NCBI RefSeq assembly: GCF_000421645.1
Contig: NZ_ATXK01000002.1
Coordinates: 62,001 to 126,000, forward strand
DNA from: Aurantimonas coralicida DSM 14790
Lineage (GTDB): Bacteria > Pseudomonadota > Alphaproteobacteria > Rhizobiales > Rhizobiaceae
DNA: 64,000 nt
Direction: 5' to 3'
Shown: piece after piece, positions 1 to 10,000 of the stretch
Numbering within the stretch: the first letter of the stretch is position 1
How the letters are laid out: every line of letters starts with the position of its first letter
Notes under the pieces: model-generated
The model's input: only the letters and a program-made list of their open reading frames with translations
Database searches by the model: none
What the model was told of the DNA's origin: nothing
Made by a program: the position numbers and the translations under genes

Positions 1-972
1 CGGCTCCTGACCAACGCGCTTTCGCCGGCCTCGATCCGCAATGTGATGAGCGATCTGGAAGCGCTCGGCCTGATCTATGCGCCGCATGTCAGCGCCGGAC
101 GCATGCCGACTGAACTGGGCCTGCGCTTCTTCGTCGACGCCTTTCTGGAAGTCGGCGATCTCGGCTCCTCCGAGCGCGAGGAGATCGAGGAAAAGGTGCG
201 CGTGTCGGGCGACGGCCGCCCGTTCGAATCGCTTCTGACCGAGGCGAGCCAGCTCCTGTCCGGCCTCTCTCGCGGCGCCGGCATCGTGCTCACCTCCAAG
301 GCCGATCTGCGCCTCAAGCATATCGAGTTCATCCGTCTGGAGCCGACGCGGGCGCTGGCGGTGCTGGTCGGCGCCAATGGCGAGGTGGAGAATCGCATTC
401 TCGACCTGCCGGCCGGTGTCACCGCCTCGCAGCTCGTCGAGGCCGGAAACTTCCTCAACGCCCATATCGTCGGCCGTACGCTGGGCGAGGCGAGCGAGGA
501 GATCGCCCGGCTGAAGGACGACACCTCCAGCGCCCTCGATCTCCTGTCGCGCCAGCTCGTCGAAAAGGGGCTCGCGGTCTGGTCCGGCGCCTCGGCCGAC
601 CAGCCGGCGCGGCTGATCGTGCGCGGCCGGGCCAACCTCCTGGAAAATGTCACCGCCTCCGAGGACATCGAGCGGCTGCGCCTGCTTTTCGACGACCTCG
701 AAACCAAGAGCGGCATCATCGAGCTTCTGGGCCTTGCCGAGAAGGGCAATGGCGTGCGGATCTTCATCGGATCGGAGAACAAGCTTTTCTCGCTGTCCGG
801 ATCCTCGCTGGTGGTCGCCCCCTATCAGGGCGGCGGCGAGAGCGTCATCGGCGCGGTGGGCGTGATCGGTCCGACCCGGCTCAACTACAAGCGGATCGTG
901 CCGATGGTGGACTATACCGCGCGCATCGTATCGCGGCTTCTGACCTCGGGCGCGGCTGCCCGCGAGGCTTGA
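1..972 (+). CDS. hrcA: Heat-inducible transcription repressor HrcA (5'-truncated by window edge)
   Basis: The reading frame is open from the first base and ends at TGA 970-972, so only the N-terminal few dozen residues (part of the winged-helix domain) lie outside the window. The visible 323 residues begin inside the DNA-binding region (ASIRNVMSDLEALGL, then SAGRMPTELGLRFFVD), which is the HrcA signature, and continue through the GAF-like and dimerisation parts to the usual C-terminus (GVIGPTRLNYKRIVPMVDYTA). In the family HrcA binds CIRCE elements and represses groESL/dnaK-type chaperone genes. The next gene, grpE, lies 121 bp downstream on the same strand, the common alphaproteobacterial order. 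Internal ATG codons near position 43 are not the true start. Confidence 0.96.
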   Translation, partial: RLLTNALSPASIRNVMSDLEALGLIYAPHVSAGRMPTELGLRFFVDAFLEVGDLGSSEREEIEEKVRVSGDGRPFESLLTEASQLLSGLSRGAGIVLTSKADLRLKHIEFIRLEPTRALAVLVGANGEVENRILDLPAGVTASQLVEAGNFLNAHIVGRTLGEASEEIARLKDDTSSALDLLSRQLVEKGLAVWSGASADQPARLIVRGRANLLENVTASEDIERLRLLFDDLETKSGIIELLGLAEKGNGVRIFIGSENKLFSLSGSSLVVAPYQGGGESVIGAVGVIGPTRLNYKRIVPMVDYTARIVSRLLTSGAAAREA

Positions 973-1093
973 TTTTCCGTCCCGTCAATTCGATATGCGG
1001 CGCGACAACGATTTTCCGCCGCGCTGCGCGGTTCGCGTGGGAACTCCCACCGCCGGACTTGCGCAGCCAGGCCCCGACACGAGGTGATGACGC

Positions 1094-1822
1094 ATGAGCG
1101 ATACCGGCAAGCGCGAACACGACGAAGCCCGCAACCGGGCGGCTGACCCGGCCGCCCGCGATCGCGCCGACCCGGCGAGCGAGGCCGAGGCGCGGCGCGC
1201 GGCGGCCAATGCCAATGCCGAGGGCAGCGGCTATGCGGACGCCGCCAGCGGCTTTGCCGACGCCGATGCGGCCGCCAGCGCCGATGCCGAACGCATCGCC
1301 GCGCTGGAAGCCGAGAACGCCGACGTCAAGGATCGCCTGCTGCGGCTGGCCGCCGACATGGAAAACCTGCGCCGGCGGACCGAGCGCGAGGTCAAGGATG
1401 CGCGCACCTATGCGGTGACCGGCTTTGCCCGCGAGATCCTGTCGGTCGCCGACAATCTGCGCCGCGCGCTGGAAGCCGTGCCGGCCGAAGCCAAGGCCGA
1501 TGGCGAGGGTGGTCTGGCCGGTCTCATCGACGGCGTCGAGGTGACCGAGCGGTCGCTGCTCAGCACGCTGGAGAAGCACGGCGTCAAGAAGCTCGACCCG
1601 GAAGGCCAGCGCTTCGACCCGAATTTCCATCAGGCGATGTTCGAGATTCCGAACACCGAAGTGCCGAACGGCACCGTCCTGCAGGTCGTGCAGGCGGGCT
1701 ATGCCATTGGCGAGCGCGTGCTGCGCCCGGCCATGGTCGGCGTCTCCAAGGGCGGGCCGAAGGCCTCTGCCGCCAAGGCCGAGGCGGACGCCGCCCCGCA
1801 GGACGCCGGCGACACCATCTGA
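1094..1822 (+). CDS. grpE: Nucleotide exchange factor GrpE
   Basis: GrpE (242 aa) releases ADP from DnaK in the cytoplasmic chaperone cycle. The ATG follows a GAGGTG ribosome-binding sequence at good spacing. Residues about 1-65 are an Ala/Asp/Glu-rich low-complexity extension, residues about 68-115 form the long coiled-coil ([20 protein letters not shown]), and the C-terminal beta domain carries the family signature (FNPxxHxAMF-like [14 protein letters not shown], then [29 protein letters not shown]). The N-terminal extension is longer than in E. coli GrpE (about 197 aa) but such extensions are usual in alphaproteobacteria. It follows hrcA on the same strand and may share its heat-shock control. 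Confidence 0.97.
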   Translation: MSDTGKREHDEARNRAADPAARDRADPASEAEARRAAANANAEGSGYADAASGFADADAAASADAERIAALEAENADVKDRLLRLAADMENLRRRTEREVKDARTYAVTGFAREILSVADNLRRALEAVPAEAKADGEGGLAGLIDGVEVTERSLLSTLEKHGVKKLDPEGQRFDPNFHQAMFEIPNTEVPNGTVLQVVQAGYAIGERVLRPAMVGVSKGGPKASAAKAEADAAPQDAGDTI

Positions 1823-1848
1823 TCGCCACAAAGCCCGCCGACGCTTTT

Positions 1849-1878
1849 CCGTATCGCGGGGACCAGTTCGCGATACGG
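1849..1878. repeat. 10-bp perfect inverted repeat between grpE and the DUF411 gene
   Basis: CCGTATCGCG at 1849-1858 and its exact complement CGCGATACGG at 1869-1878 flank a 10-base loop. There is no T-run after it. It could be a grpE terminator of the T-less kind, or a hairpin or operator affecting the DUF411 gene, whose start lies 24 bases downstream. Confidence 0.6.
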
Positions 1879-1902
1879 ATGCCAGGCAAGAACAGGCGAC
1901 TT

Positions 1903-2361
1903 ATGACGAAGACGATCCTCCCGCTCGCGGTTTCGGCCGGACTGCTCGTGCTCGGCACGCTGGCGGCCAAGGCCGATCACGCCGATCGGCATATGTCGGT
2001 CTGGAAGTCGCCGAGCTGCGGCTGCTGCGAGGCCTGGACGGACATTGCCCGCGCCCATGGCTTCGACGTTACCGTCACGAACACCGACGAACTGACCCCG
2101 ATCAAGCGTGCGGCGAAGGTACCGGCGGCGATGGAAGGGTGCCACACGGCCAGGATCGACGGCTATGTCATCGAGGGCCATGTGCCGATGGATGCGATCG
2201 ACCGGCTCCTCGCCGAGCGTCCCGCCCTGGCCGGCCTGTCGGCGCCGGGCATGCCGATGGGCTCGCCCGGCATGGGCGACGATCCGGATGCCCGCTACGA
2301 CGTCTACGGCTTCGGCGGCGAAGGCGGTCCGACCGTCTATCAGGCTGTCGGCGCCCGCTGA
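1903..2361 (+). CDS. DUF411 family periplasmic metal-binding protein
   Basis: This is a 152-aa DUF411 protein. The start at 1903 (MTKTILPLAVSAGLLVLG) gives a clean Sec signal peptide with cleavage after AKA near residue 24; an in-frame ATG at 1879 would add eight polar residues, so 1903 is preferred. The mature part starts with VWKSPSCGCCEAW, whose CGCC cluster is the family's presumed copper-binding site, and contains the conserved MEGCHTARIDGYVIEGHVP segment. DUF411 proteins are exported and often sit near copper-resistance genes; here the neighbours are grpE and folD, so no metal context is visible. The C-terminal Met/Gly/Pro-rich stretch (APGMPMGSPGMG) may add metal ligands. Substrate metal is inferred, not shown. 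Confidence 0.88.
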   Translation: MTKTILPLAVSAGLLVLGTLAAKADHADRHMSVWKSPSCGCCEAWTDIARAHGFDVTVTNTDELTPIKRAAKVPAAMEGCHTARIDGYVIEGHVPMDAIDRLLAERPALAGLSAPGMPMGSPGMGDDPDARYDVYGFGGEGGPTVYQAVGAR

Positions 2362-2416
2362 CCGGCCGCCAATTTCTGACAGGACAGGGCGTCGCGCCTG
2401 ATCCTGGTGGCCCGGC

Positions 2417-3337
2417 TCAGAAGCGCGGCGGCGTGCGACCGGCGGCGCGGCAGGCCGCCACCAGCGTGTTGGCCATCAGCATGGCGATGGTCATCGGCCC
2501 GACGCCGCCCGGCACCGGCGTGATCGCCGCGGCCTTCTGCGAGGCGGCCTCGAACGCCACATCGCCCACCAGCCGGGTCTTCGCCGAGCCGTCCGGATTG
2601 TTGCCCTTCTCGGGGGCATCAATCCGGTTGATGCCGACATCGATGACCACGGCACCCTCCTTCACATAGTCCGCGCCGATCATCTCGGGCCGGCCGACGG
2701 CTGCGACCAGGATATCCGCGTTCCGGCAAAGGGCGGGCAGGTCCTTCGTGCGCGAATGGGCGATGGTCACGGTGGCGTTGGCGGCGAGGAGAAGCTGCGC
2801 CATCGGCTTGCCGACGATGTTGGAGCGGCCGACGATCACCACGTTGAGGCCCGACAGATCGTCGCCGAGAACGTCGCGGATCAGGATCATCGAGCCGGCC
2901 GGCGTGCAGGGCACGAAGGCCTCGTCGATCGCGCCGGTGGACAGCCGCCCGACATTGACGAGGTGGAAACCGTCGACGTCCTTGTCGGCGTCGATGGCCT
3001 GGATCACCTTGCCCTCGTCGATCTGCTGCGGCAGCGGCAGCTGCACGAGAATGCCGTGGATCTCGGGATCGGCGTTGAGCTCGGCGATCAGCTCGAGCAG
3101 CGCCGCTTCGGACGTGTCGGTATCGAGCACGTGCTTGACCGACTTGAAGCCGCATTCGACCGCGCGCTTGGCCTTGGAGCCGACATAGACCTGGCTGGCC
3201 GGGTCCTCGCCGACGATCACCACGGCCAGTCCGGGCTGAAGGCCCGTCTCGGCGGTCAGGGACGTCGTTGCCGCCGTGACCTCCTCGATGATCCGCGCCG
3301 CGCGCGCCTTGCCGTCGATCCGCCGTGCTTCGGCCAT
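2417..3337 (-). CDS. folD: Bifunctional methylenetetrahydrofolate dehydrogenase/cyclohydrolase FolD
   Basis: FolD (306 aa) interconverts 5,10-methylene-, methenyl- and 10-formyl-tetrahydrofolate in the cytoplasm using NADP. The catalytic lysine motif YVxxK is present (YVGSKAKR, Lys55), as are the conserved [10 protein letters not shown], the Rossmann segment [18 protein letters not shown] and the C-terminal [19 protein letters not shown]. Length is normal. The ATG has an AAGGA-type ribosome-binding sequence upstream (GGAAGGATACGGCACC ATG). It is transcribed alone, towards the DUF411 gene. Other one-carbon/folate genes in the window (DHFR-like, pabABC) are about 47 kb away. Confidence 0.97.
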   Translation of the reverse strand: MAEARRIDGKARAARIIEEVTAATTSLTAETGLQPGLAVVIVGEDPASQVYVGSKAKRAVECGFKSVKHVLDTDTSEAALLELIAELNADPEIHGILVQLPLPQQIDEGKVIQAIDADKDVDGFHLVNVGRLSTGAIDEAFVPCTPAGSMILIRDVLGDDLSGLNVVIVGRSNIVGKPMAQLLLAANATVTIAHSRTKDLPALCRNADILVAAVGRPEMIGADYVKEGAVVIDVGINRIDAPEKGNNPDGSAKTRLVGDVAFEAASQKAAAITPVPGGVGPMTIAMLMANTLVAACRAAGRTPPRF

Positions 3338-3517
3338 GGTGCCGTATCCTTCCTGTCCGCGGTGCCGTCAGGGTCTCTTATGGCAGAAGGCAGCGATGGG
3401 AAAAGGCCCGCATCGCTGCACGCGTCCCGCGGTGCGGCGCGAGCAGTCCAGTCCGGCGGCGATGTCTATCGCATTGGCAAGCGGTGAACGCCGAGCCGAG
3501 ACCGGTCTTCGGTCCTT

Positions 3518-4078
3518 CTACAAACTCGCCGCGGTGCGGGCCGCCTGGTCGTAATGGCCCGACAGGACGCGCAGGAGGCGGGCGACGTTGGTCATGGCCT
3601 CAGGCGATATGCCGAGTTCCTCGGCGCCGGAGACGAGGATGCGTTCGCGCAGGTCCTTGTAGAGGCGACAGGCGGTCTCGCCCTCGGAGGTGATCGCGAT
3701 CAGCCGTTCCTTGCCGGATTTCTCACGCGCCACCAGCCCCTTCGCCTCCAGCTTGCGGATCGCATAGGTCGCCAGATGCGTGTCCTCGATGCCCAGCACG
3801 AGGCAGATGTCGGCGAGGCGCTTGGGCTTGCCGCGATGGGTCACCGTATGGAGGACGAGGATCTCCGTCGCCGTCAGGCCGGGCTGTCCGGCCGCCGTCA
3901 TGCAGCGGATCATCCAGCGCTCGAAGGCATGGTTGGCGAGGATCATCCCGAACTCGACCTCCGACAGCGCCGGCATGGCGCCGTCGGCCAGATGCGCCGA
4001 GGAGACGATGGGGCCGAAGCCTCCCGGTCCTGCGGGCGGTCGGGCTTCGGGGTTGGTGTCGTCGGTCCCGCCGGCCAT
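3518..4078 (-). CDS. Winged-helix MarR-like transcriptional regulator, last gene of the TRAP operon
   Basis: The protein has 186 aa starting at ATG 4078 (MAGGTDDTN); the frame stays open upstream but that part lies inside dctM. A disordered first 30 residues are followed by a MarR-like fold: PGLTATEILVLHTVTHRGKPKRLADICLVLGIEDTHLATYAIRKLEAKGLVAREKSGKERLIAITSEG is a typical winged helix with wing. It begins two bases after the dctM stop, so it is surely co-transcribed with dctP-dctQ-dctM. The position implies that it controls the TRAP operon and perhaps the divergent oxoprolinase gene. The ligand is unknown. Confidence 0.85.
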   Translation of the reverse strand: MAGGTDDTNPEARPPAGPGGFGPIVSSAHLADGAMPALSEVEFGMILANHAFERWMIRCMTAAGQPGLTATEILVLHTVTHRGKPKRLADICLVLGIEDTHLATYAIRKLEAKGLVAREKSGKERLIAITSEGETACRLYKDLRERILVSGAEELGISPEAMTNVARLLRVLSGHYDQAARTAASL

Positions 4079-4080
4079 GC

Positions 4081-5388
4081 TCAGCCTCCGGAGAACATCG
4101 TGCGGGGCAGGTAGAGCGCAAGATCGGGGAACACCGCCAGCAGCACCACCATCAGCGCCAGAAGGCCGAAGAAGGGCGCCGTGGCGGCGGCGATCCTGAA
4201 GATGTTCTGTCCCGTCAGGCCCTGGATGACGAAGAGGTTGAAGCCGACCGGCGGCGTGATCTGCGCCATCTCCACGACGATGACGAGATAAATGCCGAAC
4301 CATACGAGGTCGAAGCCGGCCTGGGTCACCAGCGGCATGATCACCGAAGTGGTCAGCACCACCATGGAGATGCCGTCGAGGAAGCAGCCGAGCACCATGA
4401 AGAACACCGTCAGCGCCGCCAGCAGCGCGAAGGGGGACAGGTCGAGCGAGCCGATCCAGGTGGCGAGTTCCCGCGGCAGGCCGGTGAAGCCCATGGCGGT
4501 GGTGACCACCGCCGCGCCGGCGAGGATGAAGGCGATCATTGCCGACACCCGCGTCGCCGCCATCAGGCCCTCGCGGAAGCTCTGCCAGTTCAGTGCATTC
4601 TGGGCCCTTGCGATGACCAGCGCCAGGATGACGCCGATCACCGCCGCCTCGGTCGGCGAGGCGATGCCGCCATAGATCGAGCCGATGACGCCGGCGATCA
4701 GCAGGATGGTCGGCAGGATGCGGCCGAGCGAGCGGAAGGCGCTTTCCTCGACGATGACGTCGGCCGCGGCCGGGATCAGCGAGGGCTTCAGCGTGGTGAT
4801 GAGCGCCACATAGCCCATGAACAACAGCGCCAGCACGATGCCCGGCACGACGCCGGCGATGAACAGTCGGGCGATCGATTCCTCCACCGCCGCGCCATAG
4901 ACGATGAGGATGATCGAGGGCGGGATCAGCAGGCCGAGCGTGCCCGAGCCGGCCAGAGAGCCCATGGCGATGCGCTCGTCATAGCCCCGCTCCTTCAGTT
5001 CCGGCAGCGAGATCTTGCCGATGGTCTGGGTGGTGGCGGCCGAGGAGCCGGAGATCGCCGCGAAGATGGCGCAGCCGACGATGTTGACGTGGATCAGCCG
5101 GCCCGGCAGCCGACGCATCAGCGGCGCAAGCCCGGCAAAGAGGTCCTCCGACAGTTTCGAGCGGAACAGGATCTCGCCCATCCAGATGAACATCGGCAGG
5201 GCGGTGAGGTCCCAGGACGTCGAGGCCGACCAGAAGGAGGTGGCGAGGATCTGCGCGTCGGGCAGTGCCGGCCGGGTGAGCAGCGCCGCGAGTGCCGTCA
5301 GCGTCAGCGCAAGTGCGACCCACAGGCCCGAGGCCAGCGCGCCGAAGAGGACGACGACGAGCAGCAGCGAGACTTCGAACACGCCCAT
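4081..5388 (-). CDS. dctM: TRAP transporter large permease (DctM family)
   Basis: This 435-aa inner-membrane protein is the large subunit of a tripartite ATP-independent periplasmic transporter. It is hydrophobic throughout with the family landmarks: an N-terminal MGVFEVSLLLVVVLFGALA helix, SSAATTQTIGKISLPELKERGYD, the GSLAGSGTLGLLIPPSIILIVYG core repeated in inverted form later, and LVWFGIYLVIVVEMAQITPPVGFNLFVIQG. Its start codon overlaps the dctQ stop by one base (TGATG), which indicates translational coupling. Together with DctQ it uses the sodium or proton gradient to import the solute delivered by DctP. Confidence 0.95.
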   Translation of the reverse strand: MGVFEVSLLLVVVLFGALASGLWVALALTLTALAALLTRPALPDAQILATSFWSASTSWDLTALPMFIWMGEILFRSKLSEDLFAGLAPLMRRLPGRLIHVNIVGCAIFAAISGSSAATTQTIGKISLPELKERGYDERIAMGSLAGSGTLGLLIPPSIILIVYGAAVEESIARLFIAGVVPGIVLALLFMGYVALITTLKPSLIPAAADVIVEESAFRSLGRILPTILLIAGVIGSIYGGIASPTEAAVIGVILALVIARAQNALNWQSFREGLMAATRVSAMIAFILAGAAVVTTAMGFTGLPRELATWIGSLDLSPFALLAALTVFFMVLGCFLDGISMVVLTTSVIMPLVTQAGFDLVWFGIYLVIVVEMAQITPPVGFNLFVIQGLTGQNIFRIAAATAPFFGLLALMVVLLAVFPDLALYLPRTMFSGG

Positions 5389-5924
5389 CAGACGCTGCCT
5401 CCGCTGCCGGCGATGCGATCCATGCCGCGAAAGGCCAGCACGGCTTCGTCGACGAGGGCGATGGCGAGGATGAACAGGCCCAGCGCCAGCGTCGCCTGCG
5501 GCAAAGCGAGCGGCACGGCGATCATGCCGTAGGAGACGTCGCCGTAGCTGAAGCTCTTCAGCGCCAGTCCGCCGGTGGCATAGGCGCCGAACAGGGCGAT
5601 CCCGGCGCCGAGCAGCGCGACGATGCCGTCGACATTCTGGCGTGCCCGCTCGGGCAGGCGCTGGGTGACGAGGTCGACGCGGATGTGGACGTTCCTGGCC
5701 AGCGTGTCGGCCAGCGCCAGGAAGGTGGCGCCCGCCAGGAGGAAGCCGGCGATCTCGGCGAGCGAGGGCACGGCGAAGCGGGTCGGCGTCGCCCCGAGGC
5801 TGATCAGCAGGAAATCGAGGAGCCGGGCGCCCACCTGCAGCGCGACGAGGACGAGAATGGCGACGAGGCAGAGGGCGGCGATGCCGCCGGCCACGCTGTA
5901 GATCGTATCGAGAACGCGACGCAT
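5388..5924 (-). CDS. dctQ: TRAP transporter small permease (DctQ family)
   Basis: This 178-aa protein has four predicted membrane helices and the DctQ pattern (MRRVLDTIYSVAGGIAALCLVAILVLVALQVGARL near the N-terminus, LADTLARNVHIRVDLVTQRLP in the middle). It is the small membrane partner of DctM. It lies 82 bp after dctP, with a strong hairpin in the gap, and its stop overlaps the dctM start by one base. Length is typical for the family. Confidence 0.93.
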   Translation of the reverse strand: MRRVLDTIYSVAGGIAALCLVAILVLVALQVGARLLDFLLISLGATPTRFAVPSLAEIAGFLLAGATFLALADTLARNVHIRVDLVTQRLPERARQNVDGIVALLGAGIALFGAYATGGLALKSFSYGDVSYGMIAVPLALPQATLALGLFILAIALVDEAVLAFRGMDRIAGSGGSV

Positions 5925-5964
5925 CGGTGCTCCGGGCGGGTTGACGGGCAGGCTCGGGGCAGAC

Positions 5965-5991
5965 GACGGGCGGCGATGGCCGCCGCCCGTC
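5965..5991 (-). repeat. Intercistronic hairpin between dctP and dctQ
   Basis: An 11-bp perfect stem (GACGGGCGGCG at 5965-5975 with its complement at 5981-5991) and 5-base loop lies in the gap after dctP. Such hairpins often protect or partly terminate the binding-protein mRNA so that DctP is made in excess over the permeases; that role is inferred here from position. Confidence 0.6.
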
Positions 5992-6006
5992 TCATGGGAG
6001 CGATGA

Positions 6007-6975
6007 TCAGTTGCGATAGGCCTCGATCAGGGCCGCGCCGGCCTCGCCCGCCGACTGCTTCCAGGATTCGGTCAGCGTCTCGCCGATCTTCTGGAAGTCC
6101 GCCTTCATCTGCTCGGACGGCTCTTCGACCGTGATGCCGTTCTCCGACAGCGTCTTGGTGGCGCTTTCGGTCTCGGCCACCGAGGCCTCCCAGCCGCGGG
6201 TCTCGGCGGCCGCCGCCGCCTCGGTGATGGCGGTCTGGGCCTCCGGCGGCAGGGCGTCGAAGGCGGCCTGGTTGACGATCACCATGTTGCGCGGCAGCCA
6301 GGCGTTGAGGACGTAGTAGTTCGACAGGAAGTCCCAGGCCTTGGTGTCGACACCGGTGGAGGGCGAGGTCATCATCGCCTCGACGCGGCCGGTCGAGAAT
6401 GCCGTCGGCACGTCCGAGGCCTCGATCTGGGTCGGCACCATGCCGGCCTCGTTGGCGATCGCCTCGGTCGAGGTGTTGTAGGCACGGAACGACTTGCCGC
6501 CGAGCTCGGCGACGGAATCCACCGCCTGCTTGGTGTAGAGGCCCTGCGGCGGCCAAGGCACCGAGAACAGAAGCTTCAGGCCGTCCTTGGCCAGCGCCTC
6601 TTCCATCATCGGCTTCTGGGCGTCGTAGAGTTTCTTCGCCTCGTCGTAGCTGGTGGCCAGGAACGGCACGGAATCGGCGCCGTAGATCGGGTTCTCGTTC
6701 TCGAGCCGCGAGACCAGCAGCTCGCCGATCGGCACGATGCCGTCACGGACCGAGTTCTTGATGTCAGGATGCTTGATCAGCGACTGGTTCGGGTGCTGGG
6801 TGATCTGGACCGCATCGCCGGCGGCGCCGTTCACCTCCTCGATGAAGGTGGCGATGTTTTTTTCGTGGAAATTGCCTTCCGCATAGGGGGTCGGCATGTC
6901 CCAGGCCGTCTGGGCAAGGGCCGCGCCCGGCAGAACCAGAGTGGCGGCAAGCGTAATCGTCGACAGATGCTTCAT
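6007..6975 (-). CDS. dctP: TRAP transporter substrate-binding protein (DctP family)
   Basis: The protein has 322 aa from ATG 6975 (MKHLSTITLAATLVLPGAALA), chosen because GGAG lies six bases upstream and a Sec signal peptide follows directly; in-frame ATGs further up only lengthen the signal. The mature protein shows the TRAP binding-protein pattern (EKNIATFIEEVNGAAGDAVQITQHP, then DIKNSVRDGIVPIGELLVS). It captures the solute in the periplasm and passes it to DctQM. The solute is not decided by sequence; the divergent oxoprolinase/hydantoinase and co-transcribed regulator suggest a 5-oxoproline- or hydantoin-like compound. Confidence 0.93.
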   Translation of the reverse strand: MKHLSTITLAATLVLPGAALAQTAWDMPTPYAEGNFHEKNIATFIEEVNGAAGDAVQITQHPNQSLIKHPDIKNSVRDGIVPIGELLVSRLENENPIYGADSVPFLATSYDEAKKLYDAQKPMMEEALAKDGLKLLFSVPWPPQGLYTKQAVDSVAELGGKSFRAYNTSTEAIANEAGMVPTQIEASDVPTAFSTGRVEAMMTSPSTGVDTKAWDFLSNYYVLNAWLPRNMVIVNQAAFDALPPEAQTAITEAAAAAETRGWEASVAETESATKTLSENGITVEEPSEQMKADFQKIGETLTESWKQSAGEAGAALIEAYRN

Positions 6976-7040
6976 CGCAGTCTCCATGGCTGTTTCCGGA
7001 AGAAAGACTTCCACGAAAATTGCCCTCCGTCAAACACACT

Positions 7041-7068
7041 GATAATCTGTCGATAAATCGCCGATAAA
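7041..7068. promoter_or_regulatory. Three helically phased GATAAW repeats in the divergent dctP/oxoprolinase promoter
   Basis: The 120-bp region between dctP (starting at 6975) and the oxoprolinase gene (starting at 7096) is AT-rich compared with its surroundings. GATAAT at 7041 and GATAAA at 7052 and 7063 lie exactly 11 bp apart, so they face the same side of the helix. A fourth weaker GATGAA begins at 7069. This looks like a tandem operator or activator array; the winged-helix protein at 3518-4078 is the obvious candidate binder. Inference only. Confidence 0.5.
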
Positions 7069-7095
7069 GATGAAATCTTGAGCGGAGTGCCGAAG

Positions 7096-10000
7096 ATGAG
7101 TGCAGTCAACAGCGGCAAGTGGGACTTCTGGATCGACCGGGGCGGCACCTTCACCGACATCATCGGCCGCGATCCCGACGGGGGCCTGCATCCGCGCAAG
7201 CTGCTCTCCGAAAATCCCGGCGTTTACGAGGACGCCGCCCTCGAAGGCATCCGCGACCTCCTGGGCCTCGCCAGCGACGCGCCGATCGTCTCGGACCGCG
7301 TTGGCACGGTGCGCATGGGCACGACGGTGGCGACCAATGCGCTGCTCGAGCGCAAGGGCGACCGCACGCTGCTGCTCATTACCCGAGGTTTCCGCGACGC
7401 GCTGAAGATCGCCTACCAGGCCCGGCCCGACATCTTCGCCAAGGAGATCATCCTGCCCGAGCAGCTCTACGAGCGGGTGGCGGAAGTCGGCGAGCGGGTG
7501 CTGGCCGACGGCACGCTGGAGCGCGAACTGGACGAGGCCGGCACCCGCGACGCGCTGGCGACCGCCAGGGCCGACGGCATCGACGCCGTCGCCATCGTCT
7601 TCATGCATTCCTGGCGCTATCCGGCCCACGAGCAGCGCGCGCGCGCTTTGGCAGAGGAAGCCGGTTTCTCGCAGATCTCGGTCAGCCACGAGGTCTCACC
7701 GCTGGTCAAGATCGTCGGGCGCGGCGACACCACGGTGGTCGACGCCTATCTGACGCCGATCCTGTCGCGCTATGTCAGCCGCGTCGCCGGCGCGCTCGGC
7801 GCCAGTACGCAGGATGCCGCCGCGCCGTCCCTGCAGTTCATGATGTCGTCGGGTGGGCTCACCGCCGCCGATCTCTTCCAGGGCAAGGATGCGATCCTGT
7901 CGGGCCCCGCCGGCGGCGTCGTCGGCATGGCCGAAACCGCTCGGCTGGCCGGCGAGGAAAAGGTCATCGGCTTCGACATGGGCGGCACCTCGACCGACGT
8001 GACCCACTATGCCGGCTCCTACGAGCGGGCGCTGGATTCGGAAGTCGCGGGCGTGCGCATTCGCGCGCCAATGATGCGCATCCACACGGTGGCTGCCGGC
8101 GGCGGCTCGATCCTGCATCTCGACCAGGGCCGCTTCCAGGTCGGCCCGGATTCGGCCGGCGCGCATCCGGGGCCGGCGGCCTACGGCAAGGGTGGGCCGC
8201 TGACGGTGACCGACGCCAACGTCATGCTCGGCAAGCTGAAGCCGGAGCTGTTCCCGGCCGTGTTCGGGCCGGGCCGCGACCAGCCGCTGGACGCCGGCAT
8301 CGTCGCCGAGAAGTTCAAGGCCATGGCGGCGACGCTCGGCGAGGATCGCGATCCGCGGCAGATGGCCGAGGGCTTCCTGACCATCGCCGTCGAGAACATG
8401 GCCAATGCCATCAAGAAGATCTCGGTGCAGCGCGGCTACGACGTCTCGCGCTACCTTCTGAATTCCTTCGGCGGTGCCGGCGGCCAGCATGCCTGCCTCG
8501 TCGCCGATGCCCTGTCCATGGAGCGGGTGCTGATCCACCCCATGTCCGGCCTCCTGTCGGCCTACGGCATCGGCCTGTCCTCGCTGTTCTCCTCGCGCAG
8601 CCAGGCGCTGGTCGCGCCGTTGGAAGAGGCGTCCCGCGATGCCATCGACGCGCTGGCGGCGGAGCTCGGAAAGGCCGTGGCCGGCGAACTCGCGGCCCAG
8701 GGCGTCGCCGACGAGAGCGTTGACACGACGCTGCTGCTGCAGCTGCGCTACGACGGCACCGACACGACGCTGCCGGTCGTCCATACCGGCGATTTCGCGG
8801 CCGCGCGCACGGCCTTCGAGGACGCCCACCGGGCGCAGTTCGGCTTCGTCTACGAGGATCGCCCGATCGTTGTCGAGAACGTCTCGGTCGAGGGCGCCGA
8901 GCGCCGCGAGACGGTCGTCGACGCGAGCGAGGGCAATGTCGCGGCTTATGACGCCGAAGCCTCCGAGACCGGCCGCATCTACACCGGCGGGGCCGAGCGC
9001 GAGGCCGGTATCTTCCGCCGCGAGGCGCTGGAACTGGGCGCCCGCATCGCCGGACCGGCGCTGATCGTCGAGCCGAACCAGACCATCGTCGTCGAGCCGG
9101 GCTGGTCGGCGGGGATCACCGTCCACAACGACGTCCTCCTGACCCGCACCGAGAAGAAGGCCCGCCATGCCGCGCTCGGCACGGCGAGGGCCGGCTCCGG
9201 CGAGGCCGGCGCCGATCCGGTGCTGCTGGAGGTGTTCAACAACCTGTTCATGTCGATCGCCGAACAGATGGGCGTGACGCTGCAGAACACCGCCTCCTCG
9301 GTGAACATCAAGGAGCGGCTGGACTTCTCCTGCGCAGTCTTCGACGCCACCGGCGCGCTCGTCGCCAACGCGCCGCACATGCCGGTGCATCTGGGCTCCA
9401 TGGACCGCTCGGTCGAGACGATCATCGCGCTGAACAAGGACGCGATCCGGCCGGGCGACGTCTTCGCCCTGAACGCCCCCTATAATGGCGGCACCCATCT
9501 GCCGGACATCACCGTCGTCACCCCGGTCTTCGACGACGCGAAGCGGACGATCCTCTTCTACGTCGCCTCGCGCGGCCACCATGCCGATGTCGGCGGCATC
9601 GCCCCGGGCTCGATGACCCCGCGCGCCACCAGGGTCGACGAGGAGGGCGTCCTCATCGACAATCTGCGCCTCGTCGATGGCGGAATCTTCCAGGAGGAGG
9701 AGCTGCGCCGGGTGCTGACCGACCATCCCTATCCGGCCCGCAATCCCGACCAGAACGTCGCCGATCTGAAGGCGCAGATCGCGGCCAACGAGAAGGGCGT
9801 CGCCGAATTGCGCAAGATGGTCGAGACCTTCGGCCTCGACACCGCCCGCGCCTATATGGGCTTCGTCCAGGACAACGCCGCCGAGGCGGTGCGCCAGCTC
9901 ATCGACGGGCTGGAGGATTGTTCCTACGAATATCCAACCGATTCCGGCCAGATCATCAAGGTGGCGATCACCATCGACCGGGAGGCCCGCGAGGCGACCG

